Of a stretch of 17,041 nucleotides of DNA, positions 8,596-14,631 are shown in pieces. Source of the stretch: Candidatus Caenarcanales bacterium (GTDB lineage Bacteria; Cyanobacteriota; Vampirovibrionia; LMEP-6097); NCBI GenBank assembly GCA_021299565.1, contig JAJTHA010000072.1, positions 1 through 17,041 on the forward strand, given 5' to 3'. Position numbers and translations under genes: made by a program. The notes below the pieces were generated by a model, which searched no databases, was not told the origin of the DNA, and saw only the letters and a program-made list of their open reading frames with translations. Positions within the stretch are counted from its first letter, which is position 1; the number at the start of each line of letters is the position of its first letter.

Positions 8596-9462
8596 TTACT
8601 TTTCCGGACTGAATCCAAAATACTTAGCCACAGGCCAGTAGAACAAATAAAAAGTCCCCAACAAAGCAAAAACACACATTAAATGATAAACAGAATTAAG
8701 AAGACAAAAAATACTTATCAATAAAGCCTGTTCACCAATATTGAAACGTAGGATAGGAACGGATTTGTATACGTTTAAACCAAATTTGAAAAATGATTTG
8801 ATGAGATTGAGTGCAAACGAAGGAGATTGCTTCGCTTCTGTCATTGCGAGCCCCGTAGGGGCGTGGCTATCTGGTGCGGCTTCTAGCTTCATGTCTTGAT
8901 TGACATAGTAATCGATAAGAAACACACTAAACATCGCTATCATAGCCAAAGGCCAAATTATCCAAGAAGAGATCTCTGATTGCTTCATCAAGCACATAGA
9001 TAGAAAAGCTGGTAATTGAAAGACCTTAGGTCCTAAAACAAAAGCCAAAAAATCAGATAAATTTTTTGGTCCCAAAAAAAACACCTGCGGGTGAATAGAA
9101 TAAAAACCCCAAGCAAGAGTGAAAAAATACCAAAAATCTTTAACTCTATCGCTAATACGATCTAACCAAGCTCCCAATTTACTAAATTGCTGCCTGTATC
9201 TTGCGAGTTGTCCATCCATACAATCAACAACAAAAGACAGTTGTACCAAAAAAGCACCAATCACCAAAAAAGAATATTTACCTTGAGCGAAACATAAACC
9301 AGCGAGAATACCAATCCCCAAAGAGCTTACAGTAATTAGGTTTGGCGTAATCCAGCTGATATCACAAATAGGTCGAAGCAAAATGTTCGCCAATGGACCT
9401 GAAAATAAAGTTGCCCACCAACCATCTTTTTTTTTGATTGCATCACGAAGCTTGGCGTTCAC
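8596..9462 (-). CDS. CDP-alcohol phosphatidyltransferase family membrane enzyme
   Basis: 288 residues with several membrane segments (about 42-60, 63-80, 112-130, 165-185 and 245-280). The family signature is complete: D80, D83-G84, A87-R88, G97, D101, D105 in DCMDGQLAR and GAWLDRISD. Such enzymes transfer a phosphoalcohol from a CDP-linked donor, or onto one, in phospholipid synthesis, using divalent metal at the aspartates. The acceptor cannot be read from the sequence. The start is GTG at 9462, overlapping the TGA of the upstream gene by 4 bases (GTGA), a sign of translational coupling. Residues 197-208 are encoded by a palindromic dispersed element inserted in frame. It falls in a loop between predicted membrane segments, well away from the active site. 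The gene ends 6 nt from the convergent gene at 8589. Confidence 0.9.
   Translation of the reverse strand: MNAKLRDAIKKKDGWWATLFSGPLANILLRPICDISWITPNLITVSSLGIGILAGLCFAQGKYSFLVIGAFLVQLSFVVDCMDGQLARYRQQFSKLGAWLDRISDRVKDFWYFFTLAWGFYSIHPQVFFLGPKNLSDFLAFVLGPKVFQLPAFLSMCLMKQSEISSWIIWPLAMIAMFSVFLIDYYVNQDMKLEAAPDSHAPTGLAMTEAKQSPSFALNLIKSFFKFGLNVYKSVPILRFNIGEQALLISIFCLLNSVYHLMCVFALLGTFYLFYWPVAKYFGFSPEK
8840..8874 (+). repeat. palindromic dispersed element inside a coding gene
   Basis: 35 bp laid out as GTC, ATTGC, GA, hairpin GCCCC-GTA-GGGGC, GTG, GCTAT, CTGG. The same layout is found at 12745-12783 and, inverted, at 12797-12835, with different but complementary stems. It keeps the frame of the phosphatidyltransferase and adds PDSHAPTGLAMT to it, as Rickettsia palindromic elements do in their hosts. 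Confidence 0.75.
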
Positions 9463-9878
9463 TTTTTGTTTTTTTCGCTCACTTCTTTCAGCTTATCCTT
9501 GCCATATAATTGTTCCAATAATTCATAAAGCTTTACAGCGAGTTCATGACCAGCAATAAACCTATCTAAAATAAGTTTATAATTGCCGCTTTTTACTCTC
9601 TCAATAGCTGGTAGCATATCTACTAAATATTTCCACAAATCTTCTTTATTTCTGATTTCTTCTCTTTCAGAGATTTTGACTAAATTGTGAGCTTTGGTAA
9701 ATTCAATAATATTCTCTGGGTCTTCCAAGATTTCTAGCAAGGTTTTTTGAATGTGACTTGCGTTAACATCTCTAGCTTTACTTGTTAAATAGCCAGGTAA
9801 TTCATGCGCTTTTTTAACCGATTCAATAGAACAAATTAAAGCTTCCGTAAATTCACTAATTTTTTCTGATTTAGCCAT
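9459..9878 (-). CDS. small helical soluble protein of unknown function, coupled to the phosphatidyltransferase
   Basis: 139 residues; I recognise no family. It is Lys/Glu rich and mostly helical by composition, with no membrane segment or signal peptide. It ends in a very basic tail (KLKEVSEKNKK). Its TGA overlaps the GTG start of the phosphatidyltransferase gene, so the two are translationally coupled and may share a function in membrane lipid metabolism; that is inference only. A promoter with TATGAT lies 12 nt before its ATG. The gene is divergent from thrB with 31 bp between start codons. Confidence 0.75.
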   Translation of the reverse strand: MAKSEKISEFTEALICSIESVKKAHELPGYLTSKARDVNASHIQKTLLEILEDPENIIEFTKAHNLVKISEREEIRNKEDLWKYLVDMLPAIERVKSGNYKLILDRFIAGHELAVKLYELLEQLYGKDKLKEVSEKNKK

Positions 9879-9890
9879 CGCTTAGTTTTT

Positions 9891-9919
9891 ATCATAGTAA
9901 AATTTCAATGTGAGCGCAA
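9891..9919 (-). promoter_or_regulatory. promoter of the 139-residue gene, reaching into thrB
   Basis: On the minus strand, -35 TTGCGC (9919-9914), a 17-nt spacer and -10 TATGAT (9896-9891), with the ATG 12 nt later. The -35 lies inside the first codons of thrB, so the two divergent promoters must overlap or compete. Confidence 0.5.
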
Positions 9920-10827
9920 GTAATTTTTCTATTAAAGTTCCAGCAAGTACTTCTAATTTGGGTCCAGGCTTTGACACAATTGGTTTGGCTCTAGATTTAT
10001 ATAATACATATAGCTTTGAATCAATAGGCAATACAGGAGAATTAATTTATCAATCTAATTTGGCTCAAATCGAAGTGCCATACACAAAAGATAATTTAGT
10101 TTATAGAGCTTTTGATTATGTTTTCAAAAAAGAATCCAAAAGCACACCAGGTGTAAAAATTTTTTTTGAAGCTGGAATACCTACCACTGGCGGCTTTGGT
10201 TCTAGCAGTACAGCCATACTAGCTGGTTTAATGGCAGCCAATCGCATTTTGAATTATCCGTATGATCGTGAAAAGCTCTTGAGGATTGGAACTCAACTTG
10301 ATGGTCACCCAGACAATATCACTCCTGCTTTTGTTGGTGGATTAGTTGTTTGTGTCTATGCCAATCAAGTATTGGATTACATCAAATTACCTTGGGATCA
10401 AAATTTATTTTTCGTAGTTGTTACCCCAGATTTTAAAGTGCCTACCGCCAAAGCTAGAGCGGTTTTGCCTGCACAAATTGAATTTGCTGATGCGATATAT
10501 AACGTGGGTTATAGTTCATTATTAATTGCAGCACTAGCCGCAAAAGACACTAATACTGTTAAAAAATGTTTCAAAGACAGGCTTCATCAGCATTACAGAG
10601 CAAAGCTTGTGCCTGGCATGCAATATGTTTTGGATGTTGGAGTTGAAGCTGGGGCAATTGGTACTATGCTATCAGGTGCAGGCTCGGCTCTTATAGCAGT
10701 TGTAGACAACGATCAAGTCGCGCAAACTGTTGGGATGGCGATGCAGTCTGCGTGGATGCAAAGTGATGTCAAAGCCGACTTTCGTATTATCCGTGCGATA
10801 GAGAATGGTGCTAGCTATATTGAGTAA
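9910..10827 (+). CDS. thrB: homoserine kinase
   Basis: 305 residues, the full family length. Homoserine kinase (GHMP superfamily) phosphorylates L-homoserine with ATP on the way to threonine. The N-terminal PASTSNLGPGFDTIGLALDL (11-30), the phosphate-binding GGFGSSSTA (94-102) and the DGHPDNITPAFVGG motif are all present. The start is GTG at 9910, because the overlapping ATG at 9908 is followed at once by TGA. There is no Shine-Dalgarno; a short leader is likely. It stands in front of ctp but the latter has its own promoter. No other threonine-pathway gene is in the window. Confidence 0.95.
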   Translation: MSASNFSIKVPASTSNLGPGFDTIGLALDLYNTYSFESIGNTGELIYQSNLAQIEVPYTKDNLVYRAFDYVFKKESKSTPGVKIFFEAGIPTTGGFGSSSTAILAGLMAANRILNYPYDREKLLRIGTQLDGHPDNITPAFVGGLVVCVYANQVLDYIKLPWDQNLFFVVVTPDFKVPTAKARAVLPAQIEFADAIYNVGYSSLLIAALAAKDTNTVKKCFKDRLHQHYRAKLVPGMQYVLDVGVEAGAIGTMLSGAGSALIAVVDNDQVAQTVGMAMQSAWMQSDVKADFRIIRAIENGASYIE

Positions 10828-10847
10828 TTACGACTTTGCTGTACAAT
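10820..10847 (+). promoter_or_regulatory. ctp promoter overlapping the end of thrB
   Basis: -35 TTGAGT (10820-10825), a 16-nt spacer and -10 TACAAT (10842-10847), with the ATG 8 nt further. The -35 overlaps the thrB stop codon region. A leaderless transcript is predicted. Confidence 0.6.
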
Positions 10848-10855
10848 AAAAAAAG

Positions 10856-12274
10856 ATGCACCTAAAAAAATCCCTACTAATATTTACTCAAATTTTTTCT
10901 CTAAGTGTAGGGGCAGTAGGTGTCAGCGCGAGCCTCGAAGAGAATAACTCAGAAGAGGCAAGCGCAATAACTATCGCTCCAAAAAAACTTTATGATCGAG
11001 TTTGGAAAATAATCAAAAGTGATTTTGTTGATCAGCACTACAATCATCAAGATTGGGAAATTTGGAGACATAGATATGACGAATATTTGGAAACCAAAGA
11101 AGATTCAAATAAAGCAATTGAAACTATGATCGCTTCTTTAGGAGACAGATACACGAGATTTCTTGATAAAAAAGCTTTTGATGAAGAAAAAGAATCGATA
11201 GAAGCCGAACTTACGGGAGTGGGCATACAGATTGGATTAGACAAGACCGGAAGAGTTGTAGTTATCGCTCCAATAGAAGGGACTCCTGGTGCGCTTGCTG
11301 ATTTAAGACCAAACGATATTATTCTTGAAATTGATGGCAAAAATACTTCAGGTTTATCAATTGAAGAAGCTGCCAAAATGATCAGAGGACCAGTGAACAC
11401 ACAGGTTACGCTTACCGTCAAAAGAGAAAAAGAAAAATTCAAAAAAACTATAACAAGAGCGGTAATCCCTATCAAGGCTATTCCTGACGGGCAAGCAAAA
11501 ATGCTGTTTGATGATATCGCATATATCAGATTAAGTACTTTTATTTCAAAAGATACTGTTGAAGAACTGATCGAAGCTATAGAAAAATTAAAAGATGCCA
11601 AGGGCTATATTATCGACCTTAGAAATAATCCTGGAGGGCTTCTTAATAACGCAATGATAATCTCTGACATGTTTTTAAGCGATGGAGTCATTGTAAGTAC
11701 GGTAAGTAAAAACGGTTACATTAATTCTTATACCGCAAGATCTGTTGATGGGGTATCAAAAGATAAACCTGTGATTTTGTTAGTAAATAGTAACAGCGCA
11801 AGCGCTAGTGAGATTTTCAGCGGTGCTCTCAGAGACAATGGTAGAGCTGAAATCGTGGGTACTAAAACTTTCGGTAAGGGCTTAGTGCAAGCTATCAATA
11901 AATTAGGAGATGGTAGTGGTGTGAATGTAACCATAGCCAAATATTTAACTCCAAACAAAACTGACATCAATCAAAAGGGCATTGATCCTGATTATGAAGT
12001 GAAGCTAGAAAAACTTGATTATGATTTAAGTCGAGGACCATGGTTCTTTGATCCAAATGTTGAATTTGGCAAAAGAGTCCCCGAAGATGGTCAGGATAAG
12101 CAATTAATGAAGGCTGTTGAAGTCTTAAAAGACAAATTCAAAGATCCTAATCCGATTTCACAAGAATTAAAAGATAAAATTGCCAAACTCGATGAAGAAT
12201 ATAAAGTGAAACTTGAAGAACAGAAAAAGAAAGGAGAGACTAGCGAAGAAACTCCTGATATGGATATTCAGTAA
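10856..12274 (+). CDS. ctp: carboxyl-terminal processing serine protease (S41A), periplasmic
   Basis: 472 residues. A signal peptide ends around residue 26 (VGVSAS). A PDZ domain spans about 118-190 (TGVGIQIGL to VTLTVKR), with the S41 catalytic core behind it. The Ser/Lys dyad is S316 in NSNSASASEIF and K341 in TFGKGLVQ, 25 residues apart as in E. coli Tsp (S430/K455). The ligand-type motif YIIDLRNNPGG is present. Such proteases trim C termini of envelope proteins; CtpA of photosynthetic relatives matures D1, a role not expected here as no photosystem is seen. The last 40 residues are Lys/Glu rich. The gene has its own promoter and ends just before a strong terminator. Confidence 0.95.
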   Translation: MHLKKSLLIFTQIFSLSVGAVGVSASLEENNSEEASAITIAPKKLYDRVWKIIKSDFVDQHYNHQDWEIWRHRYDEYLETKEDSNKAIETMIASLGDRYTRFLDKKAFDEEKESIEAELTGVGIQIGLDKTGRVVVIAPIEGTPGALADLRPNDIILEIDGKNTSGLSIEEAAKMIRGPVNTQVTLTVKREKEKFKKTITRAVIPIKAIPDGQAKMLFDDIAYIRLSTFISKDTVEELIEAIEKLKDAKGYIIDLRNNPGGLLNNAMIISDMFLSDGVIVSTVSKNGYINSYTARSVDGVSKDKPVILLVNSNSASASEIFSGALRDNGRAEIVGTKTFGKGLVQAINKLGDGSGVNVTIAKYLTPNKTDINQKGIDPDYEVKLEKLDYDLSRGPWFFDPNVEFGKRVPEDGQDKQLMKAVEVLKDKFKDPNPISQELKDKIAKLDEEYKVKLEEQKKKGETSEETPDMDIQ

Positions 12275-12286
12275 TTAGTTATCCCA

Positions 12287-12322
12287 AAAACAAAAACCCC
12301 ACGGGGGTGGGGTTTTTGTTTT
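12287..12322. terminator. bidirectional intrinsic terminator between convergent genes
   Basis: A 16-bp stem with loop GGGG (12303-12306). The core is CCCCAC with GTGGGG, extended by A-rich and T-rich arms. Because one arm is A-rich and the other T-rich, it can end ctp transcripts on the plus strand and those of the 107-residue gene on the minus strand. Confidence 0.93.
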
Positions 12323-12339
12323 GTTTGATTGCTTGTGAT

Positions 12340-12663
12340 TTAAATATCTTTCAAAAGTTCTAAAGCTACATCTGCAAGCTCTTCATTACTTAGTCTTGAA
12401 AACTCTTTCCAAAGCTCCTCGATATCAGTTCTTGAATCTTCTAGCTCAGGATTGATTTTCATGAACTCTTCGATGCTGCCGTACATTCTGTAGCAGGTGA
12501 TTGCTCTGTATAAATCCACTATCATTGATTTGTAATAATCTAAGTCTTTGTCTTCGGTATATTGACCAAAGAAGGCTGTTACCAGCTCTACTTGTCCTTC
12601 GTAGCCTTCGATTTTGGCTGTTGGTTTTTTAGCTTGTTTTACTGTATCATCAAAAAATTCCAT
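12340..12663 (-). CDS. small acidic helical protein of unknown function
   Basis: 107 residues, not recognised. It has no signal peptide or membrane segment. It is rich in Glu, Asp, Tyr and Leu and likely all helical after residue 25 (QVELVTAFFGQYTEDKD to ELADVALELLKDI). A -10-like TATAAG ends only 4 nt before the ATG, with no Shine-Dalgarno. Upstream of that -10 lies a direct repeat resembling a cyanobacterial PHO box, shared with the 57-residue gene at 13298. The terminator beyond its stop serves it. Confidence 0.75.
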   Translation of the reverse strand: MEFFDDTVKQAKKPTAKIEGYEGQVELVTAFFGQYTEDKDLDYYKSMIVDLYRAITCYRMYGSIEEFMKINPELEDSRTDIEELWKEFSRLSNEELADVALELLKDI

Positions 12664-12667
12664 ACTG

Positions 12668-12702
12668 CTTATAAAACATTTGGTGGTTAAAACTGGGTTA
12701 AG
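12668..12702 (-). promoter_or_regulatory. PHO-box-like direct repeat and -10 of the 107-residue gene
   Basis: The minus strand reads CTTAACCC, AGT, TTTAACCA (12702-12684), then 10 nt, then -10 TATAAG (12673-12668). Two 8-mers of the form PyTTAAPyPy spaced by 3 nt match the published cyanobacterial PHO box pattern, and the 10-nt gap to the -10 is usual for such activators. The regulator itself is not in the window. Confidence 0.4.
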
Positions 12703-12744
12703 ATGAAAATTAAATTAATGAAAGCAAAATATATCATCCATAAA

Positions 12745-12783
12745 GTCACTCCGAGACCTGCTACGCAGGTCGTGGGAGTCCAG
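12745..12783 (+). repeat. palindromic dispersed element, copy 1
   Basis: 39 bp: GTC, ACTCC, GA, hairpin GACCTGC-TAC-GCAGGTC, GTG, GGAGT, CCAG. The ACTCC and GGAGT arms are fully complementary, forming a second stem around a GA/GTG internal loop. Together with the inverted copy at 12797-12835 it makes one large intergenic palindrome. Confidence 0.85.
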
Positions 12784-12796
12784 CCTAACTTAAGTT

Positions 12797-12835
12797 CTGG
12801 ATCGCCACAGCTCACTTCGTGAGCTTCGCGATGAC
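12797..12835 (-). repeat. palindromic dispersed element, copy 2 (inverted)
   Basis: Read on the minus strand: GTC, ATCGC, GA, hairpin AGCTCAC-GAA-GTGAGCT, GTG, GCGAT, CCAG. The layout and the 39-bp length are the same as copy 1. Both stems differ in sequence but remain complementary. Confidence 0.85.
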
Positions 12836-12853
12836 AGTAAAACATCACCAAAT

Positions 12854-12880
12854 GAGATACTTCACTTCGTTCAGGATGAC
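12854..12880 (-). repeat. shorter related dispersed repeat
   Basis: The minus strand begins GTCATCCTGA, like the left arm of the other elements, and ends AGTATCTC. Arms ATCCT and AGTAT pair at 4 of 5 positions. It resembles the short repeat common between bacterial genes (GTCATCCTGA, an AGTGAAG-type middle, GGATCT). It lacks the GTG-plus-CCAG end, so membership of the family is tentative. Confidence 0.5.
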
Positions 12881-12900
12881 GTTAAATAAAAACTAAAAAC

Positions 12901-13110
12901 TCAACCAGTCTGATCTACTTTAGAACCGCGTCCAGATGGTCTACTGTAAGCCATACTCTCATTCTCAGAACTTGCGGATCCAAAGCTAGTAGCTCTATCA
13001 TGATCTCTTTGAATATTTTCAGAAGCACTAAAACCCGGCTGCTTAGCTCTCGAAGGATGCAAAGGGCTCCATGGGTGCATTGGTTGTTGGTTATTGTTAA
13101 CTGAACTCAT
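12901..13110 (-). CDS. small polar protein of unknown function
   Basis: 69 residues, not recognised. It is Ser, Asn, Pro and Arg rich with low complexity (MSSVNNNQQPMHPWSPLHPS), probably disordered, with no signal or membrane segment. It starts 14 nt after the stop of the 57-residue gene on the same strand, so the two are likely one operon. A TATAAA three bases before its ATG is too close to act as its -10. There is no Shine-Dalgarno. Codon use does not settle whether it is real. Confidence 0.5.
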   Translation of the reverse strand: MSSVNNNQQPMHPWSPLHPSRAKQPGFSASENIQRDHDRATSFGSASSENESMAYSRPSGRGSKVDQTG

Positions 13111-13124
13111 AACTTTATATGTTT

Positions 13125-13298
13125 CTAGGAGAATAATGGATTTTGGTAATCAAAAGATCCATCTTGCTCAAACACTTTCTGGAAGCGTTCTCTAGCTTGT
13201 GCAATCTCATCAGTCTCAATTAGAAGTCCAGATTCTCTAAGTAAATAATCCAAAAAGTTTTTACTGTGCTCTTCTACGTACCAATTATCAAAATGCAT
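13125..13298 (-). CDS. 57-residue acidic protein of unknown function
   Basis: A short frame running from ATG at 13298 to TAG at 13125, beginning MHFDNWYVEEHSKNFLDYLL and ending DYQNPLFS. It has the best Shine-Dalgarno in the region: AGGAG lies 8 nt before the ATG on the minus strand. The protein is acidic, aromatic-rich and probably helical in its middle (IETDEIAQARERFQKVFEQ). No family is recognised. It is preceded by a PHO-box-like direct repeat shared with the 107-residue gene and followed after 14 nt by the 69-residue gene. Confidence 0.72.
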   Translation of the reverse strand: MHFDNWYVEEHSKNFLDYLLRESGLLIETDEIAQARERFQKVFEQDGSFDYQNPLFS

Positions 13299-13334
13299 AT
13301 TCTCTCTCCTACCTGCACTAGTTAAAACATAAGG

Positions 13335-13353
13335 AGGTTAAAATTGGGTAAAA
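13335..13353 (-). promoter_or_regulatory. PHO-box-like direct repeat upstream of the 57-residue gene
   Basis: The minus strand reads TTTTACCC, AAT, TTTAACCT. The wider block 13323-13352 matches 12672-12701 at 25 of 30 positions. It also overlaps the ribBA -35 on the other strand, so a bound regulator could affect both genes. Confidence 0.4.
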
Positions 13354-13371
13354 TATGCTAAATGCTATAAT
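13344..13371 (+). promoter_or_regulatory. ribBA promoter, extended -10
   Basis: -35-like TTGGGT (13344-13349), a 16-nt spacer and TGCTATAAT (13363-13371), a consensus extended -10. The ATG follows after 10 nt, leaving a leader of 2-4 nt. No FMN riboswitch fits in this space. Confidence 0.75.
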
Positions 13372-13381
13372 TTACCTGTAA

Positions 13382-14599
13382 ATGCCTGAAAACATTGAAT
13401 TTAACAGCATAGAAGAAGCTCTAGAAGACCTCAAAAACGGCAAAATGGTTGTTGTTGCAGATGATAGCGATAGAGAGAATGAAGGTGATTTAGTCTGCAT
13501 CGCAGAAAAAACTAGTCCAGAAATCATTAATTTCATGGCAAGTTACGGTAAAGGTTTGATTTGCCTAGCACTTGATAAAAAACGCTGCGAAGAGTTACAA
13601 CTAGGTGAAATGGTAGATGCCTCAAGTGATACCATGCGCACAGCTTTTACCATCAGCATTGACGCTGATCCCAAATATGGCGTAAGCACCGGCATAAGTG
13701 CTTCTGACAGATCCAAAACTATTCAAGTAGCAATAGATGACAACGCAAAAGCCAGCGACCTAAGAAGACCTGGGCATATATTCCCGCTGAGAGCAGTAGA
13801 AGGTGGTGTACTTAAAAGAGTCGGTCACACTGAAGCGGCAGTAGATCTCGCTCGTCTAGCAGGTTTCAAACAAGCCGGAGTCATATGTGAAATTTTGAAA
13901 GACAACGGCGAAATGGCTCGCAGAGATGATTTGGCAGAATTCTGCAAAACCCATAATCTCAAATTTATTACCATCGCTGATCTAGTTGCATATAGGCTCA
14001 AAAACGAAAGATTTGTTCATCGTATTGTTCATGTAGATCTTCCAACAAAATTTGATGAGAATTTCAAGATTTATGGATACAAAGATTTTTTATCTAACAA
14101 AGAACATATCGCACTAGTTTTAGGTGATGTGGAGAACTCCCCAGAACCGATATTAGTTAGAATGCACTCAGAATGTCTCACTGGTGATCTCTTTGGTAGT
14201 ATGCGCTGTGATTGCGGAGAACAACTCAACAACTCTCTTGAACAAATCAAAGCCGCTGGCAAAGGGGTTTTGGTTTATCTCAGACAGGAAGGCAGAGGCA
14301 TAGGACTATTAAATAAACTCAAAGCATATAAACTCCAAGACGAGGGGCATGACACAGTAGAAGCCAATCACAAACTGGGTTTCCCGGCAGATCTGAGAAC
14401 TTTTGGGGTTGGGGCTCAAATACTTACTGATTTGGGGCTTAAGCAAATCAAACTTCTTACCAATAATCCCAAAAAAATCCATGGTCTTGATGGTTATGGA
14501 CTAGAAGTCGTTGATAGAATTCCTATTCAGGGCACCAGACAAAAACATAATGATAAGTACCTAGGTACCAAAAAAGATAAAATGGGGCATTTGTTGTAA
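13382..14599 (+). CDS. ribBA: bifunctional 3,4-dihydroxy-2-butanone-4-phosphate synthase / GTP cyclohydrolase II
   Basis: 405 residues, the normal length of the fusion. The N-terminal RibB half (about 1-205) makes dihydroxybutanone phosphate from ribulose 5-phosphate; DDSDRENEGDLV holds its acidic metal and substrate residues. The C-terminal RibA half (about 210-405) opens GTP to start riboflavin synthesis. Its zinc site is the C-x10-C-x-C in SECLTGDLFGSMRCDCGEQL, and REGRGIGL and GFPADLRTFGVGAQIL follow. Both halves look intact. The start has an extended -10 promoter 10 nt upstream and no Shine-Dalgarno. The last 20 coding bases and the following A recur exactly at 16737-16757, beyond the next gene. 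No other riboflavin gene is in the window. Confidence 0.97.
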   Translation: MPENIEFNSIEEALEDLKNGKMVVVADDSDRENEGDLVCIAEKTSPEIINFMASYGKGLICLALDKKRCEELQLGEMVDASSDTMRTAFTISIDADPKYGVSTGISASDRSKTIQVAIDDNAKASDLRRPGHIFPLRAVEGGVLKRVGHTEAAVDLARLAGFKQAGVICEILKDNGEMARRDDLAEFCKTHNLKFITIADLVAYRLKNERFVHRIVHVDLPTKFDENFKIYGYKDFLSNKEHIALVLGDVENSPEPILVRMHSECLTGDLFGSMRCDCGEQLNNSLEQIKAAGKGVLVYLRQEGRGIGLLNKLKAYKLQDEGHDTVEANHKLGFPADLRTFGVGAQILTDLGLKQIKLLTNNPKKIHGLDGYGLEVVDRIPIQGTRQKHNDKYLGTKKDKMGHLL

Positions 14600-14600
14600 A
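14580..14600 (+). repeat. 21-bp direct repeat, copy at the 3' end of ribBA
   Basis: Covers the last codons of ribBA (KMGHLL and stop). It is identical over 21 bases to 16737-16757, which lies just after the stop of the next gene. The copies are 2157 bp apart. Confidence 0.92.
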
Positions 14601-14631
14601 AACCTTTGTTTGAAAATCTTTCTATTAATAG

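Noticed and set aside
11047..11601. Minus-strand frame of 184 codons opposite ctp
   Set aside because: It lies in antisense to a complete S41 protease with intact catalytic residues; Ser/Ile-rich composition is typical of a shadow frame.
12745..12880. CRISPR array
   Set aside because: The repeats are inverted, differ in sequence and have no regular spacers; they are palindromic dispersed elements.
13331..13338. AAGGAGGT as a Shine-Dalgarno on the plus strand
   Set aside because: No start codon at a useful distance leads to an open frame; the nearest TTG frame stops after a few codons.
13372..13381. FMN riboswitch before ribBA
   Set aside because: The promoter -10 is 10 nt from the start codon, leaving no room for an aptamer.
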